64,000 nt of DNA from Arthrobacter sp. YD4 (GTDB taxonomy: Bacteria > Actinomycetota > Actinomycetes > Actinomycetales > Micrococcaceae), in assembly GCF_030410515.1 (NCBI RefSeq), contig NZ_JAUHHD010000001.1:682001-746000 (forward strand), read 5' to 3'. Position numbers and translations under genes: made by a program. The notes beneath the pieces are model-generated. The model searched no databases. It was given only the letters and a program-made list of their open reading frames with translations, and was not told the DNA's origin. Positions 31,519 through 39,978 of the stretch are shown piece by piece. Every line of letters starts with the position of its first letter. Position 1 is the first letter of the stretch.

Positions 31519-32978
31519 AGGTACGGGCGCTGCAGGTAGCGGCCGACGGGTTCGCCGGTGATGACGCCGTCGGTCAGCACGCGGTGGCCGCGGACGAACG
31601 TGTCTGTGACCTTGGCGCCGAGTTCGAAGCCCTCGAACGGCGTGTACTCCTGGGTGGATTCTGAGTCCTCGGCGCGCACGGTCCAGACGGCGTCGGGGTC
31701 CACGATCGCGATGTCGGCGTCGGCGCCTTCCACCAGCCGGCCCTTGCCGGGCAGGCCGTAGCGGGACGCAGGGTTCGAGGAGGTCAGCTCGGCAATGCGG
31801 CGGAGGGACAGTCCGCGCTTGCGGCCCTCGGTGATCAGGCCGGGCAGCAGGTACTCGGTGCCGCCGAAGCCGGACTTGGCGGCGAAGATGTCGTCGCGGT
31901 CGTCACCGAACTTCTGCTCGTCCTTGCAGCACGCGTGGTCGGAGACCACCCAGTCGATGTTGCCGGCGAGCATGTGCTCCCAGAGGGCCTCGACGTCGTC
32001 GCGGGGGCGCAGCGGCGGGTTGACCTTGCCGCCCAGGCCGTGGGCGGTGTCGATGTCGGCCAGCAGGTGCCCGATGGTCACCTCGCGGCGGAAGTTCACG
32101 TGGGGGAACGCCTCGGCCATCTTCATCGCGGCCTTCAGCGCCTTGGCCGAGCTTAGGTGCAGGAGGTTGATGTTGGGCAGGCCGGTCTCGTCGGCCAGGA
32201 AGGACGCGATGGTGACGGCCAGGCCCTCGGAGTGCTGCGGCCGGGACGCGCTGTAGGCGGCGAGACCGGTGAGGGTGCCTTCCTCCTCCACGAGCTTGGT
32301 GTACGCGCTCATGATCTCGGCGGTCTCGCAGTGCAGGGAGAGGGAGATGTGCGGGGCGAGCTCGGGCAGCTTCTCCCGGGCGGCCTGGATGCCGCGCATG
32401 ACGAATTCGAAGTGCGCCAGGTTGTAGTTCTCGTCTTCGGGGATCATCAGGAATTCGCTCTGCGAGGTGGAGCGTCCGTGCAGGCCGTGGCTGCCGTAGA
32501 ACATGAAGATCTTGAAGGACGTGACGCCGTGGTCCTCGACCAGCGACGGGATTTCCTCGATGTGCTGCTTGGACATCGGGGCCAGGTGGAAGGCGTAGTC
32601 AATGTAGGCCTTGCCCTCGGAGGTGGCCAGCACCTCGGGGTAGAAGTCCTTGTAGGGGCCGCCCTTGTTGAGGTAGTACTGACCGGTCCGCATGTAGGTG
32701 ATCGCGGAGGTCACGCCGCCCTGGGCACTCGCCCGGGACTCGGTGACGGTGTCCTCGCCCAGCGGGTTGTAGATACCCCAGTGCTGGTGGGCGTCCACGA
32801 CGCCGGGAAAGACCAGCTTGCCCGCGGCGTCGACGATCTCGGCGCCGTCGGCGGAAAGGTTCGGCCCGATCGCGGCGATCTTGCCGTCGGTGACGAGGAT
32901 GTCCAAGAATTCGCCGTCGTCGGGGGCGTTCTCCTCGGGCCGCACAACGGTGCCGTTCTTGATGAGGAAGGTACTCAC
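31515..32978 (-). CDS. Cyclic amidohydrolase (dihydroorotase / hydantoinase family)
   Basis: 487 residues. The two-metal site is complete: VDAHQHWG, the carboxylated Lys in SFKIFMFYGS, His in SLHCETAE and in NLLHLSSAKAL, and Asp in VVSDHACC. Length and motif order match dihydropyrimidinase/allantoinase-type enzymes, which open a cyclic amide, imide or ureide ring. No pyrimidine or allantoin genes lie nearby, so the substrate is open. Second gene of the four-gene minus operon and likely an early step of the locus pathway. Confidence 0.88.
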   Translation of the reverse strand: MSTFLIKNGTVVRPEENAPDDGEFLDILVTDGKIAAIGPNLSADGAEIVDAAGKLVFPGVVDAHQHWGIYNPLGEDTVTESRASAQGGVTSAITYMRTGQYYLNKGGPYKDFYPEVLATSEGKAYIDYAFHLAPMSKQHIEEIPSLVEDHGVTSFKIFMFYGSHGLHGRSTSQSEFLMIPEDENYNLAHFEFVMRGIQAAREKLPELAPHISLSLHCETAEIMSAYTKLVEEEGTLTGLAAYSASRPQHSEGLAVTIASFLADETGLPNINLLHLSSAKALKAAMKMAEAFPHVNFRREVTIGHLLADIDTAHGLGGKVNPPLRPRDDVEALWEHMLAGNIDWVVSDHACCKDEQKFGDDRDDIFAAKSGFGGTEYLLPGLITEGRKRGLSLRRIAELTSSNPASRYGLPGKGRLVEGADADIAIVDPDAVWTVRAEDSESTQEYTPFEGFELGAKVTDTFVRGHRVLTDGVITGEPVGRYLQRPYL

Positions 32979-33030
32979 GTAAAACTCCTGACGCTCTGGT
33001 GATGGAAAGGTGGGACCGCGCGGAACGCGG

Positions 33031-34398
33031 TCAGGTGCGTGCGCCCAGGTCTTCGGCGGCCAGCCAGGCCAGGCCGAAGGCGGTGAGCAGGCCGTTGCCG
33101 GCCAGGTAACCGGCGGCGCCGTGGCCGGAGATTCCGGTGGCGGCCCCGCCCGAGGCGTAGAGGCCGGGGATGGGCGACTGGTCCACCCGGGTCAGCACGC
33201 GGGCGTGGTCATCGACCACCAGGCCGCCCTGGGTGTGGAACAGTGCGGGAACGATGCGGACGGCGGCGAGGGGGCCGGTCAGGGTGTGACGCTCGTCGCT
33301 GCGGCCCTGCCGGTCGGGCTCCTCACCCCGGGCTGCCCTCGCGGCAGCCTCGACGTCGTCGGCGAGCGCGTCCGCGGAAACCTTGAGGCGCTCCGCCAGC
33401 TCGGCCAGGGTCCCGGCCCGCACCAGCGCCCCGCTGTCGGCGACCTGCCGGAAGTCCGTGAAGGCCAGGCACTGTTGTTCGATGTGCTGGTCGATGATGA
33501 TCCAGCCGGTCTGTCCGGGCTGGGCGGCCAGGATCGCCGCGAACTCCGAGTAGCCGGTCGTCTCGTCCGCGAAGCGCCGGCCATCGGTGTTTACGATCAG
33601 GCCGCCGTGGAGGACGGTGGCCCAGCCCACGAGGGTCTGGCTGGAGGCGGAGAGGGCGGCGTGCCCCTGGTAGGCGTCAAGGTAGGCCGAGTCCGCGCCA
33701 AGGCCGGCGCCGATCCGCAGGGCATCCCCGCGGCTGTAGAAGCCGCCGTGGTAGTGGACGCCCGCCATTTCCGGGATCCACCGCTCCACCAGTTCCGGCG
33801 CGCCGCCGTAGCCGTTGGTGGCCAGCAGTACGGCCGGGACGGACAGGCGGTCCGTGGAACCGTCCGGGGTGGAGGCGACGATGCCGGAGACCGCTCCGCC
33901 GCTGACCTCGACCTCTTCGAGGGTCATGGGGGTGATGAGTTCGATCCGCTCGTGGCGGCGGGCGCGGTCCACGAGGTGGGCCAGGAGCGTGGATCCGTGC
34001 CGGCCGGAGATGGTGTGGCACCGGTCGGCGCTGTGTCCGGGGTAGTGGAAGTCGGTCACCAGTTCAAGCGGCAGCCCGAGTTCGTCGGCCATCCATGTCA
34101 CCATGGGGGCGCTCGCCGCGGTCAGGGCCTCCGCGAGCCGCCGGTCGGCGCTGCCGCCGGTCTTTCGGTCGATGTCTCCGAGGAAACGGCCGGGGCTGTC
34201 GTCGATTCCGGCGGCTTCCTGCCAGCGGGTGCCGGCCGCGGGGATCATGGCGGTGCACATCGAGGTGTTGTTTCCGCGCTGGAACTGGTCATCCGCGTCG
34301 ATGACGACGACGTCGTGGCCCAGATCCGCGGCACGCAGCGCGGCGATCAAACCACCGCCCGCACCGGCCACGGCCAGATCGAAATCGTACTCGGGCAT
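33031..34398 (-). CDS. FAD-dependent oxidoreductase (fumarate-reductase flavoprotein type)
   Basis: 455 residues from ATG at 34398, five bases after GGAGG. A Rossmann motif AGAGGGLIAALRAADLG opens the protein. GNNTSMCTAMIPAAG follows, then the family core GRHGSTLL, VLLATNGYGGAPE, FYSRGDALRIGAGLGA, and near the end LFHTQGGLVVDDHARVL and SGGAATGISGHGAAGYLAGNGLLTAF. It is related to fumarate reductase, ketosteroid dehydrogenase and tricarballylate dehydrogenase flavoproteins but has no partner iron-sulfur or heme subunit here. It would introduce or remove a C=C bond next to a carboxylate. First gene of the minus operon. Confidence 0.87.
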   Translation of the reverse strand: MPEYDFDLAVAGAGGGLIAALRAADLGHDVVVIDADDQFQRGNNTSMCTAMIPAAGTRWQEAAGIDDSPGRFLGDIDRKTGGSADRRLAEALTAASAPMVTWMADELGLPLELVTDFHYPGHSADRCHTISGRHGSTLLAHLVDRARRHERIELITPMTLEEVEVSGGAVSGIVASTPDGSTDRLSVPAVLLATNGYGGAPELVERWIPEMAGVHYHGGFYSRGDALRIGAGLGADSAYLDAYQGHAALSASSQTLVGWATVLHGGLIVNTDGRRFADETTGYSEFAAILAAQPGQTGWIIIDQHIEQQCLAFTDFRQVADSGALVRAGTLAELAERLKVSADALADDVEAAARAARGEEPDRQGRSDERHTLTGPLAAVRIVPALFHTQGGLVVDDHARVLTRVDQSPIPGLYASGGAATGISGHGAAGYLAGNGLLTAFGLAWLAAEDLGART

Positions 34399-34413
34399 TC
34401 TCACCTCCCTGCC

Positions 34414-34564
34414 TGTTCCGCTTGGCGGAACATATTTGGTCTGTGTCGTGGAACACTTTGCCCGATCACATTCCAGTGCGCAAGGGTTATTTTTCAGAAA
34501 CTTCGGATAATTCGCGGGATTCTCTTTGGCGGGAGTCTCGACAAGCGTTCCGTTAGGCGGTACA
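34414..34564. promoter_or_regulatory. Three related palindromes, probable IclR operators
   Basis: TGTTCCGCTTGGCGGAACA at 34414-34432 is a perfect 8-3-8 palindrome. The 19-base block at 34546-34564 matches it at 15 positions and the block at 34437-34455 at 13. All lie in the 216-bp gap between the divergent flavoprotein and IclR genes. The gap shows no other gene-like content. Confidence 0.65.
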
Positions 34565-34614
34565 AATGGTGAAAGTCATCAATCCGGACTTCGCCAGCCA
34601 CTCAGGAGCCAACT

Positions 34615-35409
34615 ATGGAAACCACGTCCAGCGGGACCACCTCCGCGGCCCGTGCGGCCGACGTCCTCGTGGCCTTCGGCCGCCGGAACAGTGCCCTCGG
34701 GATCTCCGAGATCTCCCGCTCCACCGGATTGTCCAAGGCTGTGGTGCACCGCATCGTGTCCACGTTCGTCGAACGCGGCCTCCTCACTTATGAGGCAAGC
34801 AGCCGCCGGTACCGGCTGGGGCCAGCCGCCGTCACCCTTGGGGCGCGGGCGCTGGACACCTCGCCGCTGCGGCGGGCCGCCCGGGAAGCCCTGGTGGAAC
34901 TCCAGCGGCAGACCGGCGAAACCGCAACGGTGTCGGCCCGGATCCCGGGCGGCCGGGTCTACCTCGACCAGGTGGAGAGCACCCAGGAGATCAAGATGAC
35001 CGTGGAGATCGGCCGCTGCTTCGACCTGCACAGCGGCAGTTCCGGCCGCGCCATCCTGGCGTTCCTGTCCGAGGACGAGCAGGAGGACATCCTCTCCCGG
35101 CCGCTGCCCCGGCAGACCGCGGCGACGGTGACCGACCCCGAGGCGCTGCGCGCTTCCCTCCGGGACGCACGGACGAGGGGCGTGTGCCATTCCGAGGGTG
35201 AACGCCAGGAGGGTGCTGCGTCGCTGGCCGCCCCCGTCTTCTCCGACGACGGACAGGTGGTTGGTTCCATCTCCGTCTGCGGGCCGAGCTACCGGATGTC
35301 CGAGGAAAAGCGCTCCCGGTACGAGGAAGCGTTGCTGGAAGCGGCCGCCAAGGTCTCCCGCAACCTCGGTTACAACCCCCAGGCCGCCGGCCGGGAGGCC
35401 GCCTCATGA
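34615..35409 (+). CDS. IclR family transcriptional regulator
   Basis: 264 residues. The winged helix-turn-helix (about 5-65: AARAADVLVAFGRRNSALGISEISRSTGLSKAVVHRIVSTFVERGLLTYE) is followed by the IclR effector domain (ARIPGGRVYLDQVES, FDLHSGSSGRAILAFLSEDEQ, SEGERQEGAASLAAPVFSDDGQVVGSISVCGP). It sits between two divergent catabolic operons with repeated palindromes in the gap. It probably represses or activates both in response to a pathway acid. Its stop overlaps the lyase start by 4 bp, so it is transcribed with the rightward enzymes. Confidence 0.9.
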   Translation: METTSSGTTSAARAADVLVAFGRRNSALGISEISRSTGLSKAVVHRIVSTFVERGLLTYEASSRRYRLGPAAVTLGARALDTSPLRRAAREALVELQRQTGETATVSARIPGGRVYLDQVESTQEIKMTVEIGRCFDLHSGSSGRAILAFLSEDEQEDILSRPLPRQTAATVTDPEALRASLRDARTRGVCHSEGERQEGAASLAAPVFSDDGQVVGSISVCGPSYRMSEEKRSRYEEALLEAAAKVSRNLGYNPQAAGREAAS

Positions 35410-36227
35410 TTCCGCGCAGCTGGCTCTACGTCCCGGGCCACCGTGAGGACCGGATTGCCAAGGCGCTGGAGTCGGCCGCCGACGCCGTCATCATCGACCT
35501 CGAGGACGCAGTGCCGTCCACGGCCAAGGACACGGCCCTGGCGAATGCGGTCGGTGCCCTCGAAACGGCCGGGGCCGGGCGCCAGGTCTGGATCCGGATC
35601 AACCCGCTGGACACGCCGTGGTCCGCGCAGGAGCTTGAGACGCTGGGCCGGGCGGAGCGCAAACCGGCGGGCGTCCGAATCGCCAAGGCCGAGGATCCCG
35701 CCGCGATCCGCCGGGCCGGCGACGCCCTGGGCTGCCAGCTTCATCTCCTGGTTGAGACGGCGGCCGCACTCCGCGACGCCCCGCTGCTGGCCGGCACCCA
35801 CCCCCGGGTCACCGGACTGGCGCTCGGCGAGGCCGACCTCGCCGCTGACCTGCGGGTTTCACCGGAAGGCCTGGAGTGGGCGCGCGGCTGGATTGTCACC
35901 GCCAGCCGCTCCCACGGCCTCGCTTCCCCGGTCCAAAGTGTCTACACCAACGTCGCCGACCTTGAGGGCCTGCGCCGCAGCAGCCTGCAGGGCCGGAGGC
36001 AGGGATTCTTCGGCCGCACCGTGATCCACCCCCGCCAGATCGACGTCGTCAACACCGCGTTCACTCCCACTCCGGAGGAAGTGGCGCGCGCCGAGGGCGT
36101 CGTTGCCCTCGCCCAATCGTCCGCCGAGGCCGGAGAGACGGCCGTTCTCGATTCCGACGGGCGCTTCATTGACCCCGCCGTCGTGGAGAACGCCCGGCTG
36201 GTCCTCGACCTCGCCATCCGCGACTAG
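35406..36227 (+). CDS. HpcH/HpaI-type CoA ester lyase (CitE-like)
   Basis: 273 residues. CitE family motifs: RSWLYVPGHREDRIAKAL, AVIIDLEDAVP (metal-binding Glu and Asp), WIRINPLDTPW, LLVETAAALRDA and LALGEADLAADL, FFGRTVIHPRQIDVVN. The length matches citramalyl-CoA or malyl-CoA lyases and citrate lyase beta. Such enzymes split a beta-hydroxyacyl-CoA into acetyl-CoA and an oxo acid. With a class III CoA transferase in the divergent operon, a transferase-lyase ending of the pathway is likely. Coupled to iclR by a 4-bp overlap. Confidence 0.88.
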   Translation: MIPRSWLYVPGHREDRIAKALESAADAVIIDLEDAVPSTAKDTALANAVGALETAGAGRQVWIRINPLDTPWSAQELETLGRAERKPAGVRIAKAEDPAAIRRAGDALGCQLHLLVETAAALRDAPLLAGTHPRVTGLALGEADLAADLRVSPEGLEWARGWIVTASRSHGLASPVQSVYTNVADLEGLRRSSLQGRRQGFFGRTVIHPRQIDVVNTAFTPTPEEVARAEGVVALAQSSAEAGETAVLDSDGRFIDPAVVENARLVLDLAIRD

Positions 36228-36245
36228 TCCCCTACGAGGAGTTCC

Positions 36246-37082
36246 ATGCATAACGCCACCACGTCCACCACCGATGCCCTGCTCAGCGCCGTCACGGGCA
36301 GCACCCAGGAAGTGGTCGAACTCGGCCACCCGCACTTCACCGGCATGCCCTGCTCCCCCAACCACCCCGGGTTCCGGATGACCCTGATCCGCCGGCACGG
36401 TGACATGGTCCGGCCCGACGGAGGGTCCGCCTCCAACGAAATCATCGTCACCGGCGGACACGTGGGAACACACGTCGACGCCCTCTCCCACGTCAGCCAC
36501 GAGGGCATGCTGCACGGCGGCGTGGACGCGGCGGACGCCCAGCGCGGCGGGAAGTTCTCCCAGCTCGGGGCGGACCAGATCCCGTTCCTGCTGCGCCGTG
36601 GCCTGCTCCTGGACATCGCCGCACTGCACGGGGTGGAGGCCCTGGAGGCGGGCCAGGCAATCACCGCGAAGGATTTGCAGGATGCCGCCGACGCCGCCGG
36701 GGTCTCGCCCCGCTCCGGCGACGTGGTCCTGATCCGGACCGGCTGGGCGCGGCACTTCGAGGACCCCGCACGGTATCTCGGCCAGACGGACGGCGTCCCG
36801 GGTCCCGATGTGGAAGCGGCCCGCTGGCTCGCTTCGGCCGGGATTGTCGCCGCGGGCGCGGACACCACCGCCTTCGAACACATCCCCGCCGGCAAGGGCC
36901 ACAGCGTGCTGCCGGTGCACCGGATCATGCTGGTGGAGAACGGCATCCACATCATCGAGCACCTGAACCTTGAGGACGCCTCCCGGCACGGGCTGACCGA
37001 ATTCACCTTCGTCATGGCCCCGCTGCGGATCGTCGGCGGCACCGGCTCCCCGATCCGCCCGGTCGCGGTGGTGACCCGATGA
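36246..37082 (+). CDS. Cyclase family metal-dependent hydrolase
   Basis: 278 residues. The family metal motif is seen in GGHVGTHVDALSHV, preceded by ELGHPHFTGMPC. Later regions VVLIRTGWARHFEDPARYLG and GADTTAFEHI are also characteristic. The fold includes bacterial kynurenine formamidase and isatin hydrolase, which hydrolyse amide bonds of ring or formyl compounds with Mn or Zn. Here it may take the ring-opened or second amide of the locus substrate. It starts 18 bp after the lyase and its stop overlaps the MmgE/PrpD start by 4 bp. Confidence 0.85.
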   Translation: MHNATTSTTDALLSAVTGSTQEVVELGHPHFTGMPCSPNHPGFRMTLIRRHGDMVRPDGGSASNEIIVTGGHVGTHVDALSHVSHEGMLHGGVDAADAQRGGKFSQLGADQIPFLLRRGLLLDIAALHGVEALEAGQAITAKDLQDAADAAGVSPRSGDVVLIRTGWARHFEDPARYLGQTDGVPGPDVEAARWLASAGIVAAGADTTAFEHIPAGKGHSVLPVHRIMLVENGIHIIEHLNLEDASRHGLTEFTFVMAPLRIVGGTGSPIRPVAVVTR

Positions 37083-38497
37083 GCCGGCACGATTTCACCG
37101 GCACCGTCGTCGGCCGGCTCGCCGCCCTGGCGGACCATACCCGAAAAGACGGCCTTGCCCCGGACCTGCGCAAGGACGTGGCCCGCCGGGTGCTTGACCT
37201 GCTGGGCAACTCGCTGGCCGCCCACAGCCAGCCCTCCGCGGCCGCCGTGATCGGCGTCGCCACCGGCTGGGGCGGAAACGAGGATGCCACTGCCATCGGC
37301 ACCGGCCGCCGTTTCCCCGCGGCGACGGCGGCCCTGGTGAACGGCACCCTGGCCCACTCGATGGACTCGGACGACACGCACCTGCCCTCGGTCCTGCACC
37401 CTTCCGCCTCCGTCATCCCGGCGGCCTTGGCGGTGGCGGAAGCCACCGGCGCCAGCGGGGCGGCACTCCTGGACGCGGCCGGCGTCGGCATCGAAATCAC
37501 GGTGCGGCTGGGCATGGGCGGCTATGACGAGACCCTGGGAAACTCGGAGTTTTTCGAGCGCGGCCAGCATGCCACCTCCATCTGCGGCGCTATTGGATCG
37601 GCTGCCGCCGCCGCGATGCTCTACGGGCTCGACGCCGAGGGCATCGCCGACGCGATGGGCATCGCCGCCAGCTTCGGGGCGGGCCTGCTCGAGGCAAACC
37701 GGACCGGCGGGAGCGTCAAGCGAACGCACTGCGGCTGGGCGGCGCACTCCGGGATCACGGCCGCCGAACTGGCCCGGCACGGGCTCACCGGGCCGCCTAC
37801 GGTCATCGAGGGCAGGTTCGGTTTCCTGCACGCCTTCTGCGGGGACCGTGCCGATGCCGCCAAGGTGGTCGAAGGTCTCGGCGAGCAATGGGAACTCCCG
37901 GGCATCTTCTTCAAGCCCTACCCGTGCAACCACTTCACCCACGCCGGCATCGACGCCGCCCGCGAGCTCCGCGACCGCGGCGTCCGGCCGGAGGACATCG
38001 TCGGCATCGAACTGGGCGTTCCGGCGCCCGTGCTGCGGACCATCGCCGAGCCCGCCGAGTCCAAGGCCAAACCGGAATCGGGCTACCACGCCGCCTTCTC
38101 CGGCCCCTTCACCGTTGCCCGGGCCCTCCTGGGCGGCTCCGGCCTGGGCGTCGGGCATCACGACTTCACCGACGCGATGGCGAAGGATCCGGAAACCCTG
38201 CGGCTGGCCGGGCTGGTCCGCTGCCACGCCGATGAGCGCAGCAGTGAGATCTACCCGCACCAGTTCCCGGGGGTGCTGCGTGTCAACACCCGGGACGGCG
38301 AATGGCATGAGGCGCGGGTGGAGTTCAATCGCGGCGGCCCGAGAAACCCGCTGAGTGATGACGAGCTGGCCGAGAAGTTCCGCCTCAACGTCGGCGGCCG
38401 GCGCACTTCGGAAGACACGGACCAGGTGGCCGCGTTGGCCCTCGGGCTCGGGGACGCCCTGGACGTCGCCGAGCTGATGGCGGCGGTCCGGGACTAA
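37079..38497 (+). CDS. MmgE/PrpD family protein
   Basis: 472 residues. The family hallmarks are RVLDLLGNSLAAHSQPSAAAV, AALVNGTLAHSMDSDDTHLPSVLHPSASVIPAALAVAE, KRTHCGWAAHSGITAAELARHGLTGPPTVIEG and KPYPCNHFTHAGIDAA. The family contains 2-methylcitrate dehydratase, cis-aconitate decarboxylase and epimerases acting on substituted dicarboxylates. It would dehydrate, hydrate or isomerise an acid intermediate between the hydrolases and the CoA steps. Last gene of the rightward operon; a perfect 20-bp terminator follows. Confidence 0.87.
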   Translation: MSRHDFTGTVVGRLAALADHTRKDGLAPDLRKDVARRVLDLLGNSLAAHSQPSAAAVIGVATGWGGNEDATAIGTGRRFPAATAALVNGTLAHSMDSDDTHLPSVLHPSASVIPAALAVAEATGASGAALLDAAGVGIEITVRLGMGGYDETLGNSEFFERGQHATSICGAIGSAAAAAMLYGLDAEGIADAMGIAASFGAGLLEANRTGGSVKRTHCGWAAHSGITAAELARHGLTGPPTVIEGRFGFLHAFCGDRADAAKVVEGLGEQWELPGIFFKPYPCNHFTHAGIDAARELRDRGVRPEDIVGIELGVPAPVLRTIAEPAESKAKPESGYHAAFSGPFTVARALLGGSGLGVGHHDFTDAMAKDPETLRLAGLVRCHADERSSEIYPHQFPGVLRVNTRDGEWHEARVEFNRGGPRNPLSDDELAEKFRLNVGGRRTSEDTDQVAALALGLGDALDVAELMAAVRD

Positions 38498-38506
38498 AAC
38501 CCACCC

Positions 38507-38550
38507 ACGACGGCGGCCCGCACCCCACCCGGGGTGCGGGCCGCCGTCGT
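38507..38550 (+). terminator. Very strong terminator of the rightward catabolic operon
   Basis: A perfect 20-bp stem (38507-38526 with 38531-38550) and an ACCC loop follow the MmgE/PrpD stop. T-rich bases are sparse after it. Confidence 0.85.
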
Positions 38551-38660
38551 CGTCCCCTCCGAAGGATTGGGCGCACGGGCCGTCGGTTCCGCGGAAAGCT
38601 CACCGTGCTTACCATTGAGGATCCAGTTGCAGGTCAGTTCGCACCATCCAAGGAGTGCCG

Positions 38661-39899
38661 ATGTCGCTGAGCAAGGAAACACCCGGGGGACCTGAGTCCG
38701 CGGCCAGGCAACATCACGACGTGGTCGTGATCGGCGGCGGCAATGCCGGCGTCTCGCTGGCCGCTCGCCTTCAGCGCGGCGGAGTCAACGATGTGGCCCT
38801 GGTCGAACCCGCGGCCGAACACCAGTACCAGCCATTGTTCTCCCATATTGCCGGTGGGCGGGCGAAGGCCGCGTCCGCGGTCCGGAGGCAGTCCTCGGTC
38901 ATACCGCGCGGGGTGCACTGGATCCAAGACCGGGCCGTGGACATCGACGCTGCGACCAAGACTGTTTCCCTGGACCACGGCGGCCCGCTGGGATACAACC
39001 AGCTGGTCGTCTGCCCGGGCCTGCAGCTTGACTGGGACAGTATCCCGGGGCTGGCCGCGGCCGTTCAGTCACCCTCGGGCGCCTCCCACTACGAGCTGTC
39101 CCTGGCAACGAAGGCCTGGACGCTGCTCAAGGGTCTCCGGTCGGGGACAGCCATCTTCACCATGCCGTCCGGGCCCATCAAATGCGGCGGCGCGGCGCAA
39201 AAGCCGATGTACCTGGCCTGTGACTACTGGCGGAAGCAGGGAGTCCTGAAGGACATCCGGGTGATTATGGTGCAGCCCACCGCAACGGTCTTCGGCGTAC
39301 CGGGTGTGGACGAGGAGCTCAATCGCAAGATCGCCGAATACGGCATCGAGCTGCGCCTGAACACTGAGGTCGTCCTGGTGGAGCCCTCGGCCCGGACCGT
39401 GCTGGTCAAGAACAACGGCACCGGAATCGCCGAGGAACTCCACTACGACGTGCTCAACGTTGTCCCGCCGCAGTCGGCACCGGACTGGCTCAAGGCCACC
39501 GATCTGCCTGCGGCCGGCGACGACGGCGGGTTTGTGGAGGTGGATCCGGAGACGCTGCGCCATGTGCGGTTCCCGGACGTCTGGTCGCTGGGGGATGCGG
39601 CCGGCACCGCCAACTCCAAGTCGGGCGGCGCGCTGCGCAAGCAGGCCAAGGTGTTGGCTGCGAACCTGATGGCGGCCCGCGAAGGGAAGGCTCTTCCGGA
39701 ACGGTATGACAGCTACTCCGTCTGCCCCTTCACGGTGTCCCGCTCCACGGTGGTCTTCGCCGAATTCGATGCCCAGTACCGGCCCATGCCCACGATTCCC
39801 AAGGTGCCGACCTGGAAGGAGAGCCGCGCGTCCTGGATTGTGGACCGCGACATCTTCCCGCAGGTGTACTGGAACCTGATCCTCAAGGGCCGCGCGTAG
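38661..39899 (+). CDS. SQR-like FAD-dependent NAD(P)/sulfide:quinone oxidoreductase
   Basis: 412 residues from ATG at 38661, five bases after AAGGAG. The FAD motif VVIGGGNAGVSLAARL is followed by YQPLFSHIAGG, a sulfide:quinone reductase hallmark. SGPIKCGGAAQKPMYL carries the first redox cysteine and YSVCPFTVSRSTVVFAEFD a second one near the C-terminus. FPDVWSLGDAAGTANSKSGGALRKQ is the second FAD contact. Mitochondrial-type SQR enzymes oxidise sulfide at the membrane and pass electrons to quinone. No persulfide dioxygenase or rhodanese lies nearby. Monocistronic between a terminator and a convergent gene. Confidence 0.82.
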   Translation: MSLSKETPGGPESAARQHHDVVVIGGGNAGVSLAARLQRGGVNDVALVEPAAEHQYQPLFSHIAGGRAKAASAVRRQSSVIPRGVHWIQDRAVDIDAATKTVSLDHGGPLGYNQLVVCPGLQLDWDSIPGLAAAVQSPSGASHYELSLATKAWTLLKGLRSGTAIFTMPSGPIKCGGAAQKPMYLACDYWRKQGVLKDIRVIMVQPTATVFGVPGVDEELNRKIAEYGIELRLNTEVVLVEPSARTVLVKNNGTGIAEELHYDVLNVVPPQSAPDWLKATDLPAAGDDGGFVEVDPETLRHVRFPDVWSLGDAAGTANSKSGGALRKQAKVLAANLMAAREGKALPERYDSYSVCPFTVSRSTVVFAEFDAQYRPMPTIPKVPTWKESRASWIVDRDIFPQVYWNLILKGRA

Positions 39900-39978
39900 G
39901 TCCGAGGCGCCCGGCACGGCCCTCCTGCCTCTCCGAAAGGCCGCCATCGTCGTTCCCCGACGCGCCGCGGCACCAGGC

